Source: Cardiocondyla obscurior
Taxonomy: Eukaryota; Arthropoda; Insecta; Hymenoptera; Formicidae
Direction: 5' to 3'
DNA: 64,000 nt
Assembly (NCBI RefSeq): GCF_019399895.1
Contig: NC_091880.1
Location: forward strand, 4,712,001-4,776,000
Shown piece by piece: positions 21,367 to 34,029 of the stretch. The notes under the pieces are model-generated. The model ran no database searches. It was not told the DNA's origin and saw only the letters and a program-made list of their open reading frames with translations. A program made the position numbers and the translations under genes. Positions within the stretch are counted from its first letter, which is position 1; each line of letters opens with the position of its first letter.

Positions 21367-22220
21367 TTTTGTATAACAAAGTAATAATTGTGATAAATTT
21401 TTATATATTTTAATGACATTCTGAATCGCTTGGAAAGAGGAGGTGGGAAAACATTGCTAATTACTACATTGCTGTTCAAAGATTCATGTGCAATTAAAAA
21501 ATTTATTAACATTAAGTTTCCTTTTTATTGGAATACTTAAAGAAATAATGTATTTTTCAGTTAATAAAGTTGATCGCAATTTAAACTGAGCTAGTGGTTG
21601 TGTCGCAAAGTACTACAATAAAATTATACTTTAAAATGCATTATTCTTTTTTAATATGCAATGTAGTAATAAGCAAATAATATGACACAAAAATATTTAT
21701 TACAATTTATAAATAGAACAAAAAAAACAAGAAATCTAATTAGTATTTTCCATTATATATGGTTGAAGTCCTTTGCAATGCGATCACTTAACTTAGTTTT
21801 AATTGCGATCCAGTCGAATTTATAATTCGTGCTGTAAATAATGAACAATTTGTTTAATATTTTATATATTTTATTTTATTTTTATATAAATATTTAATAT
21901 TTTAAATTATTAATAAGTGTTTTTTCTGATTCAGATTTTGAAAAAAACAGCTTTATTTCTCCAGTTCATAAAATATATTATTGTCCGCATAATTATATAT
22001 TTTTTTTCATTATTTCAGATAAATTCATTATTCTGGAGAGGATAAAAAATGGAGAAAGCCAACTGATGTGTGTAAAGGACAAGGGAGAATTGGCACTAAT
22101 TCAGAAGCCACACCCAGAGGCGTGGTAAAGACCCGTAATATTCATGGTATTGTTTTGTATCTTCCCTATAAATATATAATATAAAATATATAATTTGTTA
22201 AAAATTGTTTAAAAATGGAA
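21367..22220. other. AT-rich, no gene seen
   Basis: Downstream flank of Mutator-like copy 2. There is an acceptor-like ATTATTTCAG at 22010-22019, but no convincing coding exon follows. The element's 3' terminus is probably here, though no terminal inverted repeat was identified. Confidence 0.3.
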
Positions 22221-22476
22221 AGTCATTTAAATTGTTTAAACAATTTTTTTTGCAAAAATGTTATCGGATTGCATTCGGACCCCGGACGATGCCGTGATGT
22301 TGTAAAAAAAAAATTATAAAAATCGGACACTCCATCTCAGAGATATCCATTTGTTAATTAAGAAAAATGTTAATATTGGGGAAAAAATTATACTATGCTA
22401 CTCACGGCATCATCCGGCAACCGAATCCGATGAGTGACTTTTTTGCAAAAAAATTGTTTAAACAATTAAAAAGACT
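22221..22476. mobile_element. 255-bp foldback repeat
   Basis: The left arm agtcatttaaattgtttaaac continues through TGCAAAAATG, ATCGGATT and GACGATGCCGTGA. The right arm has the complements CACGGCATCATCCGG, AATCCGAT and TGCAAAAAAATTGTTTAAAC. Arms of about 75-80 bp surround an AT-rich loop. It looks like a MITE; no target duplication was found. Confidence 0.65.
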
Positions 22477-22676
22477 TTTTTCAACTGTATAAGTTCAAAA
22501 TAATAATTAAAAAAAAACGAAGACGTAATCCTAGGTTTCACGGTGCCGTCGCGTCGCCAATTACGCCCTTAAAGAGATTATCTTGCTAGCCATTTCTTTG
22601 TTTATCATTAGGCAAAGATAAAGCACGCTTTACGTCTTATGACGATTTGCAAATACGCAGTGCCATTCTCTAACTA

Positions 22677-23070
22677 ATGTCACGAACGATCGTGAAACCA
22701 AAGACAATAATCTCAGACAAGCCACGCAAGATGATCCTGCGGATTCTCAGATCGCCGGGAACCCCGAGATTGCGTCCCCGCTTAAACAAAGGGTTTGTGC
22801 TTAGCACTTGCCATCGGCTTGCTAACTACAGTCAGTAACTAATGAGTCTTGCCTGAAGACACTTCGTGCTTATTTTCTTGTAACATTTTTAAGTATATCG
22901 TTCAAGTCGCGACTTCGTGCGCTCGCTTCTAAACTCACGCGGTTTGCGCTCGCTCATAAACTTGCGCGGCTCGCGATTGTGAATTTCGTACAGCGTCTTA
23001 CATTTAGTGAAAATTAATAAAGTGCATAATTCAAAGAACGCTTGAAATAAATAACCTACTTTTCCTAACA
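22677..23070 (+). mobile_element. Possible solo LTR or LTR fragment
   Basis: A GC-richer block starting TGTCACGAACG and ending TTTTCCTAACA, with AATAAA near 23018. The TG...CA ends and composition suggest an LTR, but I could not find matching target duplications. Confidence 0.3.
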
Positions 23071-23403
23071 CTTTTATTTCTATCCTAAGATCCTAGAACT
23101 TGCCGGAACATCAACTTTTAAACAAAATAATTGTTATCCCGAATCGATAGCAACAACCGTTACCTAATGAAAAGCATTTACATAAAAAATATCAATTTGT
23201 AAACAAAAATATACATTTTAATATATAAAATATTAATTTTATATACATTGTCAATTTTATATAAATTTATATAAATTAAATTTTAATATGTAAAATATTA
23301 TATAAAATAAAGTAGTCGTTTTAAAGGAACTATACCAACAAATCAGCGTTAACACTTTAAAGTAGAAATACTTTCAGTTTCCGCAAGCTTTTGCTTCGCG
23401 AAG

Positions 23404-23427
23404 AAAGTTAGCACAACTGCTAACTTT
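23404..23427. other. Perfect 9-bp stem hairpin upstream of the split ORF
   Basis: AAAGTTAGC and GCTAACTTT flank a 6-base loop. It lies about 45 bases before the ATG at 23470. It could be a leader structure or chance. Confidence 0.45.
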
Positions 23428-23866
23428 AAGTTTTTCCTCCGCTACTTCAACTTGGGATTTAAAGCCGGAATGGCAACCCAAGAGGAGATTTCCACTGGAA
23501 TACCAGTGACGAATAAATTCCAGGAAGACGTACTCCAAAGTTCTTCCCAAAGCCAGAATGGTGAGAGGAACTGGAGGAAAGTTCCTGAAGGGGTAAGTGC
23601 TGGACGAAAATTCCCAGCAGGAAAGAAATTCCAGTCCAAAACTACCGGACTCCAGCCTAAGAGTGCTCTAAACAAAACTAAAACCACTGAGGCATCTAAG
23701 ACTGGTAAGCCTACCTATGCCTCTGTAACAAGAGATGCTCCGAAACGAAATACACCAGTGTTTCGGAAAGCGGCAAGCGAGAAACTTGTCGATGAACCCT
23801 TATGGACTGTTGGTCCCTACACCGCTACTCATCCAACGCGGAGTATCTACGCCCAGAATATGGACT

Positions 23867-24295
23867 TGTTGTAACCTGAGCTGCACTTTGAAGAATGCGC
23901 TCTGGTTGCAAACCACCCCGGAAATAGCTTGCGTTTTCGACATCGGGCAAGGACCTCGGGATTATCGCCCGATGTCGAAATAAGGAAATGAACTTATATT
24001 TAACAATAAAAATAAGGCCGCGCGGTTGACGAACCTCTCCGGTCAACCACCGCGGCCGAAACTCGCTGAGGTTGCAACTCGGCTGAGTATATGAGCAACG
24101 GCTTGGAAGCCGTCGCGGGCATTCCTATCAGGAGAAACGTGACGCGTGTCAAGTGTAACGACGACGAAATAAACAAGTACCACGCATTTCTAAAAGAACA
24201 TCTTTATTATTACTACACCACATCCGGCTCCTCTCAACGGTGTGGTATACGTTCCGGCGAACGGACCCACAACCGCACCGTACCACGGTGTAACA
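23867..24295 (+). repeat. 5' LTR of element B (429 bp)
   Basis: Starts TGTTGTAACCTGAG and ends CGGTGTAACA. It contains a perfect 11-bp stem, CGACATCGGGC with GCCCGATGTCG (about 23938-23978). The stem is kept in the 3' LTR in spite of a 5-bp loop deletion, apart from one changed base. Confidence 0.9.
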
Positions 24296-24299
24296 AAAT

Positions 24300-24318
24300 T
24301 GGTGGCAGCGGTGGGATC
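24300..24318 (+). promoter_or_regulatory. Primer binding site, tRNA-Leu type
   Basis: TGGTGGCAGCGGTGGGATC follows the LTR. It complements the 3' end of an animal tRNA-Leu as I recall it (ending CCCACCGCTGCCA plus CCA). Confidence 0.75.
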
Positions 24319-24509
24319 CGCCCTCCGGAACTCAGGCTCGCCCTCAGCCACTCTCTGGGACGACCCGGAAGTGTGAAACGTCTGCAACAAAAGGCAACTG
24401 GTAAATTCATCCGCCGCTAACATCCGAGGCAATCTCCCGATCAACGCGGCGAAGCAGTACCCAAGCAAGGACACCAGGAAAGCAAGTAACAGCCTACCCT
24501 GCGAAAAAC

Positions 24510-24535
24510 ATGCGAATCCCTGCGATAGTGTAAGT
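24510..24535 (+). promoter_or_regulatory. Leader ATG and splice donor for the env transcript of element B
   Basis: ATG at 24510-24512 is followed by six codons plus 2 nt, then the donor AGT|GTAAGT at 24529|24530. The partner acceptor is TTACAG at 30020-30025. The phase is conserved into the env frame at 30039. Element C has the same arrangement, also with 20 nt from ATG to donor. Confidence 0.65.
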
Positions 24536-24595
24536 TACATGACAAAATATATGTAATTTATCCGCAGCATAAATTGTATGTAAAAATATCCGTCT

Positions 24596-27500
24596 ATGTC
24601 CGACGAAGACATTTATACGCGTCAAATCTTGTCCCGGCTCGCGTGGCTTCACAATCCAGAAATGTCTGAACCAATGCGTCCGGTATTTACACGCCCCCCG
24701 CAATCCGCGGAAACAACCCGAGAAATCTGTCGTGATAGAATGAGGCGCGCTTACGGTAACGGCGGTGCAAGCGACGAGGAACAATCCGAATTTTCTAACG
24801 GGATCTCGCTACCCGTTAGGCCAAGGGACGAGGCGGCGAGTTCTTTTCGAGACGATAATTTCCTCCTGCGTAGTCACCTGTCCCCTCTTAATTCATTCGA
24901 GAGCGACCTTTTCGCGAATCAGAGAGACCATTTGATTTATACTCTGACGAACAGTTGAGATAATACCGATGCGAATGTAACTATTAATAGGACGCCCGAC
25001 GCGTCAAATCCCATACCTAACGCAACGGCAACCGAACCACCGACCTTCCGTGACAGCACCATGGGCGAACCCGGACCGTCGAACCGGGCACAGTCCTCGC
25101 CGATTACACGAACTCGAGGCTCGGCAACAAGGGACAAGGCTATCGAGACTCTACTCGACGCTATGCAACTAATGGTAACGCGTCTAGATCGAATTGAAAA
25201 CGAGGGACTCGCGGAAAGATACGGCATCCGTTCGAATAGGCCCCGCGACATATCTGTCCAAAGAACGAGGAACCGACGAGAAGATGTCCGTTTTTCACTG
25301 AATCATCCGCGACATTTCCTCACTTTACAACACGCCATAAACTACATCCCTTCGTTCGACGGAAACGAAAATAACGTCAAGAAATTTGTGAAAGCCTGCG
25401 AATTCGTAGCAAAAAAGATCGACCCCGAAGAAGAGGACGAACTGTTAGCCGCTATCTTATATACTAAATTAACGGGACGCGCACTATCAAGATTTGAGTC
25501 TAAAAAAAAACACCGATTTCAAGCAATTTATTAGGGAAATAGAAGCGAATTACGTGCATCGACGCTCTACCTCGTACCTCCAGCTGGATTTCAACCAGTT
25601 GCAGCAGCGACCGGGCGAGAGCGCCCAAGCCTTCGATACGCGCGCGGATCACCTAGCGTCCGAACTTTACGACGTGCTAGGCGAAGACGGCCATTATTCA
25701 GCCGATCAAAAGCAGGGCATATGGGAATCACTGCAGAAGCAAGTCCTGCAGAATTTCCAAAACGTCCTATTTCCGCATATCTCGATTATTGTGCGTTCCC
25801 GCAACTATACTACCCTACAGAAAGCTATAGATGGGGCCTCGGCCGAAGAGAGACAAAGCGGCATGGTTCCCCGCGGATTTATCGAAAGAAAGCTCGCGTA
25901 TACATCGGGGCGTTCACCTGTGCCGTCTTGCAAAAAATGCGGGAAACAAGGGCACCAAGGTTTCGAATGTCGATCGAGCCGTTTCGCTCAACGTTTCAGC
26001 CTGCCCCGCGCGGAGCATTCCCCGCGGTGTCATACGACGACTAAACGTTGTTCGTACTGCGACAAGCCGGGCCATATTCGCGAAGAATGTCGAAAATTAA
26101 AACGAGACACCGAATCGCGTCCCGCAAACAGACACAATAGCCGGTCAGATTTCCGACAGTCACGATCGGCTCCGGTATCATACACTACCGCGGAGAATTA
26201 CATGCGTCAAGACACGACAAGCCACACATTACATGAAAACGAAACACGCGTCCCGAAAACTCGACAGGCTAGCGCGTATCAAATATCCCATCTGACCGGG
26301 GGAGACGCGAATCGACACCTCGATTTGGTCACTCTTAACGTGCAAGAATCACAGGACGGAAAATATACCTTCCTACTTGACACCGGGGCCGCCGTCACCC
26401 TCATTAAAGTCGGAAAACTCAGAGGAGATACCCCAATATATATGGAGTCTACGGCATTAACTGGTGTGACCGGCCACCAACTCCGTACCATAGGAATCGC
26501 GAAATTGACGATCCGGTTACGGGACCGTTACATCAACCATAACATGCACGTCGTGCCCGATGCATTCCCCATAAATTACGAAGGCATCTTAGGCATGGAC
26601 TTCTTGAAGGCACATCCCACAGTATACGACGTAGAGAAAAAGCAATTAATAATCCACAAGGTGCCGATCAAGTTACAGCCGTTCTCGCGAATCACGTTAC
26701 CACCGCGAAGCGAAACTTTTGTACAAGCCGTTACGAGCCACAATCAGATAGGCATAGTCTACGCGGAAGAACCAAAACCCGGAGTTTTTATCGGCAGCTG
26801 CCTGGTAAAACCGGAAGACAATATCTGTAAAATTAGCGTCTTAAATATTACGGAGAAGCCGATAGAGTTAGACACTCCGCTCGTGCAGATAGAAGCCGTG
26901 CCGTCCGAATGCTTAGTCAGCACGCTCGCGATACCCGACGCGTCGCGAATGAAAAACGTGCTTGGGCGACAGGAAAGCGTACGCAAACAGCTGCGAGTAG
27001 CACACCTAAATAAAGAAGAGAAAGATAAGGTAACCGAAATATGCCAAAATTTTTGCGACATTTTCTACCTCGAGGGAGACCATTTATCCTGTACGACATC
27101 CGTATCACACGAGATCGTAACAGAAGTAAACGCCCGACCAATCAATTGTCGCCCGTATAGACTACCGGAAAAACATAAGTCTGAAGTAAGGGAACAAGTG
27201 AAGAAGATGCTACAAAACAACGTTATACGACCAAGCTCCAGCCAATGGAACGCACCGATACTGGTAGTACCCAAGAAAATTGATGATTCCGGAAAACAAA
27301 AACTACGGATCGTTGTTGATTTCAGGAAACTGAACGATATTACTATAGGCGATTCCTTCCCGATTCCCAATATGAATGAGATTCTGGACCAATTGGGCAA
27401 CGCAAAGTATTTCACTACACTGGATCTAGCGTCCGGTTACTATCAGATCCCAATGCATAAAGATCACCGAGCGAAAACTGCATTTTCGACGCCTAAAGGC

Positions 27501-29512
27501 CACTACGAATTCAACCGTATGCCATTCGGACTGAAAAATGCACCGGCCACATTCCAGAGGATGATGAACTCGGTGCTATCGGGTTTACAAGGTATCAAAT
27601 GCCTCGTATATTTAGACGACATCGTCGTGTTCGGGCCTACGTTGGACGAACATAATAAAAGATTGGAGGAAGTATTTAAGAAATTACGTGAAAATAATCT
27701 TAAATTACAACCAGACAAATGCGAGTTCCTACGCAAAGAAGTGCTATACCTGGGACATTTAATAACTAAGGATGGCGTCCGACCTGACCCGTCAAAATTT
27801 CCGCCGTAAAAAATTTTCCAATCCCTAAAAAAGTGAAGGACGTACAGTCATTTATAGGATTGGCAGGTTACTACCGCAAATTTATTGAGAATTTTTCAAA
27901 AATTGCAAGACCGTTATCCGCGCTCACGAAAAAAGACGAAAAATTCAAATGGAATATCGAGCAACAGAACGCGTTCGAATTATTAAAAGAAAAGCTTACA
28001 ACAGCACCAGTATTAAGTTACCCGAACTTCACACAATCGTTCATTATCACGACGGACGCGTCAGATTACGCCATAGGAGCGATAATTTCACAGGGCGAAA
28101 TAGGAAAAGATCACCCGATCGCGTTTGCAAGCCGTATATTAAATAAGGCAGAGAAAAACTATAGCACCACGGAAAAAGAATTATTAGCAATCGTCTGGGC
28201 CGTAAAACATTTCAGACCGTACGTTTTCGGCACATCATTCACGATCGTACCAGATCATAAGCCTCTAACGTGGTTATTCAACGTCAACGACCCCGGATCA
28301 AGATTGATTAGATGGAGACTACAACTCGAAGAACATGATTATAAAATTATACATAAAGATGGGAAAAGTAATACCAACGCCAATGCTCTGAGCAGAAATC
28401 CACCGATTCAAGAATGCGAACGTCAGGTGAACACGTGTCAAGAACGAAGAGAATACACAGAAGAAGAAAAGACAAACCTATTACGCGAATATCACGACAT
28501 ACCAACGGGCGGTCACCAAGGTGTCAGTCGCACGTTGCAACGCATCAAATTACACGACGACTGGCCAGGATTGAGCAAGGACGTGGAGAATTATATTAAG
28601 AAGTGCGAATATTGCCAACGAAATAAATTAAGTAGAAAGACAAAAATGCTATTGATAATCACCGACACACCGAAAAAACCGTTCGAAAAATGTGCCCTAG
28701 ACATAGTAGGTCCCCTACCTCTGTCGCACAACGGAAATAAATATATATTAACTTCTCAAGACAGACTAACAAAATTCAGTAAGGCAATACCCGTACCAAA
28801 TCAGGAAGCAGTAACAGTTGCGAAAGCATTCGTAACTAAAATCGTGCTAGAATACGGAATACCGGAGCGACTTCTCTCCGATCAAGGCACAAATTTCATG
28901 AGTGAAGTTTTTAAGAATATGTGCAAATTACTAAAAATCCATAAGATTCAAACAACGGCCTATCATCCAGAAACTAACGGAGCGTTAGAGCGTTCGCACC
29001 GAACACTAGCCGAATATTTGCGTCACTACATTGAACAAGATCAAACGGACTGGGATGAGTGGCTGCCGTACGCAATGTTCACGTACAACACTACGCCACA
29101 TACAGCCACAGGATTCACCTCCTTCGAGTTAGTATTCGGACATCTAGCAACAATACCGACAGCTATAACAACCGCACCAAAAACTACCTACTCATACGAA
29201 GATTACGCACAAGAACTTCGAGAAAGACTGCGGGCAACTAACCACCTAGCGCGCGAACATGTTAAGGGTGAAAAAATTAAAGCCAAAATCACGTACGACC
29301 GTAAATCCCGCGGACGCGAGTTTCAAGTAGGGGACTCCGTTCTTTTATATGACGAAGCCGTTCGCCGCGGACGATCAAAAAAACTAGACGCGCTATGGAT
29401 AGATCCATACAAAATTACGGAAAAACACAGCGACGTTAACTATAGTATTAAGAAAGGACGAAGAACACTTAAAGTCCATGCAAACCGCCTAAAAGCGTTT
29501 ATAGAACATTAA
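24596..29512 (+). pseudogene. gag-pol: Gag-Pol of element B, broken
   Basis: Gag starts at ATG 24596. A TGA at 24956 breaks it, and an extra A in the A run at 25501-25509 shifts the frame. Two CCHC knuckles follow (CKKCGKQGHQGFEC at 25927; CSYCDKPGHIREEC at 26049). Protease has LLDTGAAVTLI (26370). Reverse transcriptase has YLDDIVVFG (27608). A one-base loss in an A run near 27797 shifts the frame again before RNase H (DPKPL-type block at 28253). Integrase has an HHCC zinc region (28488-28617), then DIVGPL, DQGTNF and the NGALERSH block with its acidic residue. The stop is at 29510-29512. Gag and pol share one frame in the parental layout, as in element C. Confidence 0.85.
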
Positions 29513-29565
29513 AAAAAAAAAAAAACACAAAGCAAACAAAGCCAAACACACAAAAAAAAACTCAC

Positions 29566-29745
29566 CGATGAATTCGTCGGCAACAATCTCGACACGTCGG
29601 AACACCAAATCCCGACTAGTTTGCATCCTCAGTTTCGGCTCGGTCCGCAGCCACATTTTCCGGGACCTCAAAACGCGCCTGGATGCGCACAAGCCACAAT
29701 TTTCCGGCCCAAAGCGAGCGGTACATTCGGCACAAAACATATCCA
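29566..29745 (-). other. Antisense exon-like segment with CxxC-x8-CxxC, pol-env interval of element B
   Basis: On the minus strand AATGTTCTAG marks an acceptor before 29745 and ATCG|GTGAGT a donor after 29566. The 180 nt between are open, exactly 60 codons, in phase 1 at both ends. It encodes CAEC-x8-CGLC near the start, then a basic stretch. A long T run lies upstream of the acceptor on this strand (29781-29798 on the plus strand). Element C has an equivalent segment in the same place and strand. The rest of any transcript is unknown. Confidence 0.45.
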
Positions 29746-30038
29746 CTAGAACATTAGAACACACAAGTAAACTTTAAGCAAAAAAAAAAAAAAAAAATTC
29801 CGTTAACCAAAATATACATACTTGTTAGGCACGCTAAAGAAAAGAAAAATAATTCCAATCCGAACGAACTCCGGTGGCAGACTGAGGGAACGTCAAACGA
29901 TAGCACAGGCGACTATTCAAAAGAACAAAAAATTAGCTAAATTGACACATTTTAATAACTTACCTGCGATCAAATTCAGTCCACGATACACTAGCACATA
30001 AACCAACTCACATATAAAATTACAGATTCTTGCTCACC

Positions 30039-31769
30039 ATGGCAAAAGGGAAGAGTGAGATCGCGCCATTCGAAATAAAACCGTTCACACACGAACCCGG
30101 ATTATACTATGAAGATTGCGGACAACTTCAACTTTCGGATTCATCCTGGACAATCGCGATAATAACGAACACAGAAGATTTTACTACTAGATATCACAAA
30201 ATACAAACACAGATGACAGAAGCAGAAAAAATGTGTATTAAAATCCGCGAAAAAGTAAACGGAGCAATGTTACAACAAAAATGTCACAATTTATATTCTA
30301 TAGTTTGTAAGCAGAATAATAAGGTTACAACCGCATTAAATAGATTAACGTCTCTTTACGAAAACCAAGGGTCAAAAAGAGGCCTACTAAATATAATAGG
30401 CTCAGCCGCGAAAACACTGTTCGGTGTAATGGATGCAGAAGACGATAAGCGAATTACGTAACAATTACAATTATTAAATGCAAATCAACAGACGATACAA
30501 CACGTGGCAAAAAACCAAATTAAAATAATCAACAGTACGATTGGTCATATACAGAAATTAGAAACTATACTCGAGCACCACGATCGCATTGTAATGAATG
30601 CAACGACATTCCTGAGTCAGCAATTAGACAAAGTAACACAACAGCTAGAGGTAACTGAATATATGAACAACCTGAGAATACTGACAAATGACTTACTGAC
30701 CGACTTACAAGACACGATTGACTTTATTACTCACACAAAAACAGGTATATTGAACGCCCGATTATTACCGATCAACGACATAATCTCAGAATTATTAGAA
30801 GCCACTTCGCACTTGTCAGGGAGAGCCCATTTCCCTTTCAAAATAAATCAAATAAATTGGAACACCATTGAAAAATATTGTTCATTCAAAATGTATTATC
30901 AAAGCTATTATACACTCGTAGCAGTGTTAAAATTCCCAATAGTAAACTACGTTAAATACAGTCTAAAAAAGGTTACCGCATTTCCTGTACACGACCACTC
31001 GAACTTATTTAAGATAATTAAAACCACCGACGAATATATAGCAATAGATAATGATAATAATAAGTACATAATATTAAGCGCGGAAGAAATTAAAACCTGC
31101 AAAAATAATCGCGACAACTTCGTATGCGAAAATAGCTACCCAACATATCAAGTATCAGATAACGCACCATGCGAAATCACCGCGCTAATTAAACCAGAAA
31201 TGCGACCAACGTCATGCGAAACACGATATATATTATCAAACGTAAGCCTGTGGATAACATTAAATAAACCTCAAGCATGGATTTATTCCACAGTAGACAC
31301 ATAATCAATAGAAATACACTGTAAAGATAGGCCGGTAAAGAGGGAAAAAATAAGCCACACGGGCATAATTAAAATAAACGGCGTATGCAAATTAATCACG
31401 CCAGACGTCACCATACAGACGCATTCCTCGATGGGGGGAAAGGAAATACGCACGCATATTCCCACCTACAATTTCACACACGCATCAATACGTACGAATA
31501 ACACCGCAGTGATTGCTAACATACTTAGGCAGATTCAGCGTGAACCTGTCATAAGAAATCAGCGCGAATTATCACAATTAAGCGTAGACTTAGACGAAAT
31601 GAATAAGGACCTAGAAAATAATTACCACGTTACAAATACGAAAATATTAATATATTATACGACAGGAGCAAGCGCAATATTAAGTGTAATTACGATAACT
31701 GTATTCGCCGTTGTATTAATTTTAAGAAAATGTAAAAAACGCGAACTTCCGGCCGAGCTGCAACCATAA
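30039..31769 (+). pseudogene. env: Env of element B, errantivirus fusion-protein type, broken
   Basis: The acceptor CAG ends at 30025 and the first env ATG is at 30039. The frame resembles the intact env of element C throughout. A Lys-Arg site at about residue 113-114 precedes a Gly/Leu/Phe-rich stretch typical of baculovirus F-like fusion peptides; a helical region, a Cys-containing ectodomain and a C-terminal membrane segment (about 31645-31730) follow. Stops at 30459-30461 and 31302-31304 break it. In this family env mediates membrane fusion; this copy cannot make a full-length product. Confidence 0.8.
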
Positions 31770-31810
31770 AGAAAGGAGTCGGGAAAGATACGAACCCCGA
31801 CCCTTTTCTC

Positions 31811-31826
31811 CCCAAGGGGGGAGGAA
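31811..31826 (+). promoter_or_regulatory. Polypurine tract of element B
   Basis: AAGGGGGGAGGAA directly precedes the 3' LTR. Confidence 0.8.
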
Positions 31827-32251
31827 TGTTGTAACCTGAGCTGCACTTTGAAGAATGCGCTCTGGTTGCAAACCACCCCGGAAATAGCTTGCGTTTTCGA
31901 CATCGGGCACCTCGGGATTATTGCCCGATGTCGAAATAAGGAAATAAACTTATATTTAACAATTAAAATAAGGCCGCGCGCTTGACGAACCTCTCCGGTC
32001 AACCACCGCGGCCGAAACTCGCTGAGGTTGCAACTCGGCTGAGTATATGAGCGACGGCTTGGAAGCCGTCGCGGGCATTCCTATCAGGAGAAACGTGACG
32101 CGTGTCAAGTGTAACGACGACGAAATAAACAAGTACCACGCATTTCTAAAAGAACATCTTTATTATTACTACACCACACCCGGCTCCTCTCAACGATGTG
32201 GTACACGTTCCGGCGAACGGACCCACAACCGCACCGTACCACGGTGTAACA
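31827..32251 (+). repeat. 3' LTR of element B (425 bp)
   Basis: Starts TGTTGTAACCTGAG and ends CGGTGTAACA; about 2-3 percent different from the 5' LTR by eye. Confidence 0.9.
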
Positions 32252-32899
32252 GACTTTTCAACATTTCCACTTCTGTGCGAGAAAGTCTACAATGACTTGG
32301 AAGCCATACATTTTAAGCTCCGAAGGGAGGTGCCGTTTTGCGCGTTTCAACACGTGTATACCTGCGCACTGAACACCGTGGCAATCGACACTGTGCGGAC
32401 AGTTAACGCAGAAGACCAGCTTAGTGATGAGGAAGATCCTATGACATTCTTCGGTGAAGATTTTGTCACGCCTGCTCCCATTGCAGACTATTATAAGGCC
32501 ATCACTACAACTACCACACCTCAGGGGGATCAGGTACGGTTCAACCTCCCTGGGATGGCTGTTCCACGAGGAAAGATTACCATTACTGAAAATGATGTCA
32601 AAACCAGTGTTCCTTCTGGCTCGTTTGGAATAGCGGATTCCGACAAGCATAACGCCTACGAGTGTTACGTGTCTCCTCTCATGACCTCTAGGTTAGTAGC
32701 TACGACGTACGATCAGAATGATCGTAAAGATTTCGTAGAGTGGGAGCCTCTACCTGAAATCTTAAAACCTACAGGCATAGTAGCGACCGAGAACCTTCTT
32801 GGATATAAGAAAAAGGTTGAAAAACTAAATCCAGAAGGTATCAAGCTATATAAAATAAAGTTAAAAACAAAAGAGAATTTTTTATTTTTAATAATTTAA

Positions 32900-33420
32900 T
32901 TTTCAGTTTTAAATTTACTATTAAAGTTTAATAACAATTTTTAATTACAAAATTGCAAAAATTGTTTATTTGTATTATAAATATGTAATAAAATTATAAA
33001 ATTTACACCAAATGGGTACCTCATTTATTTTGCGACGCTACTGCTTTCTGGCCGCGAGAGGCCAGAAAAACTTTTCAGGCGATAACTCGGCAAAAGCGCT
33101 ATGTTGGAGGAACAAGGATAAAAGTGTTGCATCCATCCTATTCTGTCCTTCCTTTCTTGCGGTGCGTCCACGCGAGCGATGCAATCGTGTGAGTACGTAT
33201 ACAAACGTATACCCACACGACCTGATATCGGAGTTTCACATTGTTGCCGCGTGAGACCCCCAATATCAATTCGGAGTTTGGCCGTCACTCCTGTTCACTC
33301 TTAAAATAATACACCTTATAATGCAATTCAAATTTAAGCCCGAGCACAACCAACAGCATGGCAATCTGTTAACCTCGAGATCAAAGTTGCTTACACCGAG
33401 TGAGCCTACTGTTTTTACTT
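32900..33420. other. No gene seen; one GC-rich hairpin
   Basis: AT-rich tail after the split ORF, then a GC-richer block (33030-33300). That block contains a hairpin, TTTCTGGCC and GGCCAGAAA, at about 33047-33069. No coding frame is supported. Confidence 0.35.
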
Positions 33421-33423
33421 ACC

Positions 33424-34010
33424 CCCAAAAAAGACTCCCCCAAAATAGAACATAAAATGTGTATTTTAATAATAAATACTCTTTATAAAACTAATAAAAT
33501 AATGTAAAGAAAAAAAAAACTTGGCGCTGCAAAACCAAATCTTTAAAATTTCAAATTATAATTTTGTTTTTTACGATGTGCTATGCATCAGATTTTTGTA
33601 ACCACATTGGATGTATATTAAAGAGTATTTTTAAAATACATCCAACAGTCCACAATCTGTAAAAGTTGGTCGGCAAAAAAGATGTTGCATTGCCCATTTT
33701 CAATATTTTTGTTATATTATACATATTTTTTAAGTCATCAGAATTTTTGTTTTGTCTTCTTAGAATTGTTTCTTTTCTTATTTTTTCTTTTATTTTCTTT
33801 TTATTCAATATTTTAATTTTATTTTTTTTTTATCTTTTATTGTAATTTTAATTTTTTTCGTTTTTTTTCGATTTTAAAGATTTGGTTTCACAGCGCCAAG
33901 TTTTTTTTTTCTTTAGATTATCTCATTAGTTTTATAAAGAGTATTTATTATTAAAGTACACATTTTATGTTCTATTTTGGCGAAGTCTTTTTTGGGGGGA
34001 ATCTTGATTT
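33424..34010. repeat. Long inverted repeat with C/G-tract ends
   Basis: Left arm 33424-33548: CCCCCAAAAAAGACTCC, then ATAGAACATAAAATGTG and CTTGGCGCTG. It is the near-complement of the right arm 33872-34010, which has CAGCGCCAAG, CACATTTTATGTTCTAT and TCTTTTTTGGGGGG. Arms of about 125 bp are some 90 percent alike around an AT-rich centre. It may be a DNA transposon remnant with poly-G termini. Confidence 0.7.
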
Positions 34011-34029
34011 TGTTTAAATATAATTTCTA

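Larger units (their letters stand above)
23867..32251 (+). mobile_element. Env-bearing Gypsy (errantivirus-like) element B, TSD GACT
   Basis: Full-length 8.4-kb element with LTRs of 429 and 425 bp and GACT at 23863-23866 and 32252-32255. Order: primer site, leader splice donor, gag, pol, a short interval with an antisense exon-like segment, env, polypurine tract. The LTRs differ by roughly ten substitutions and one 5-bp indel. Gag, pol and env all carry breaks, so it is inactive. It is a diverged relative of element C. Confidence 0.9.
23470..32899 (+). pseudogene. Unrecognised intronless ORF (possible endogenous viral gene) split by element B
   Basis: The first part runs from ATG 23470 to 23866 and is hydrophilic, rich in Gln, Lys, Ser and Thr. 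The second part runs from 32256 to the stop at 32897-32899; it has an acidic SDEEDP stretch, a Thr run, and a Pro/Gly-rich segment. Element B with duplication GACT lies exactly between them, and the codon phase is conserved across it. As it stands the first part ends inside the LTR. Composition and lack of introns remind me of RNA-virus structural proteins found as endogenous copies in arthropods, but I recognise no diagnostic motif. It could be a host or transposon gene instead. Confidence 0.5.
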
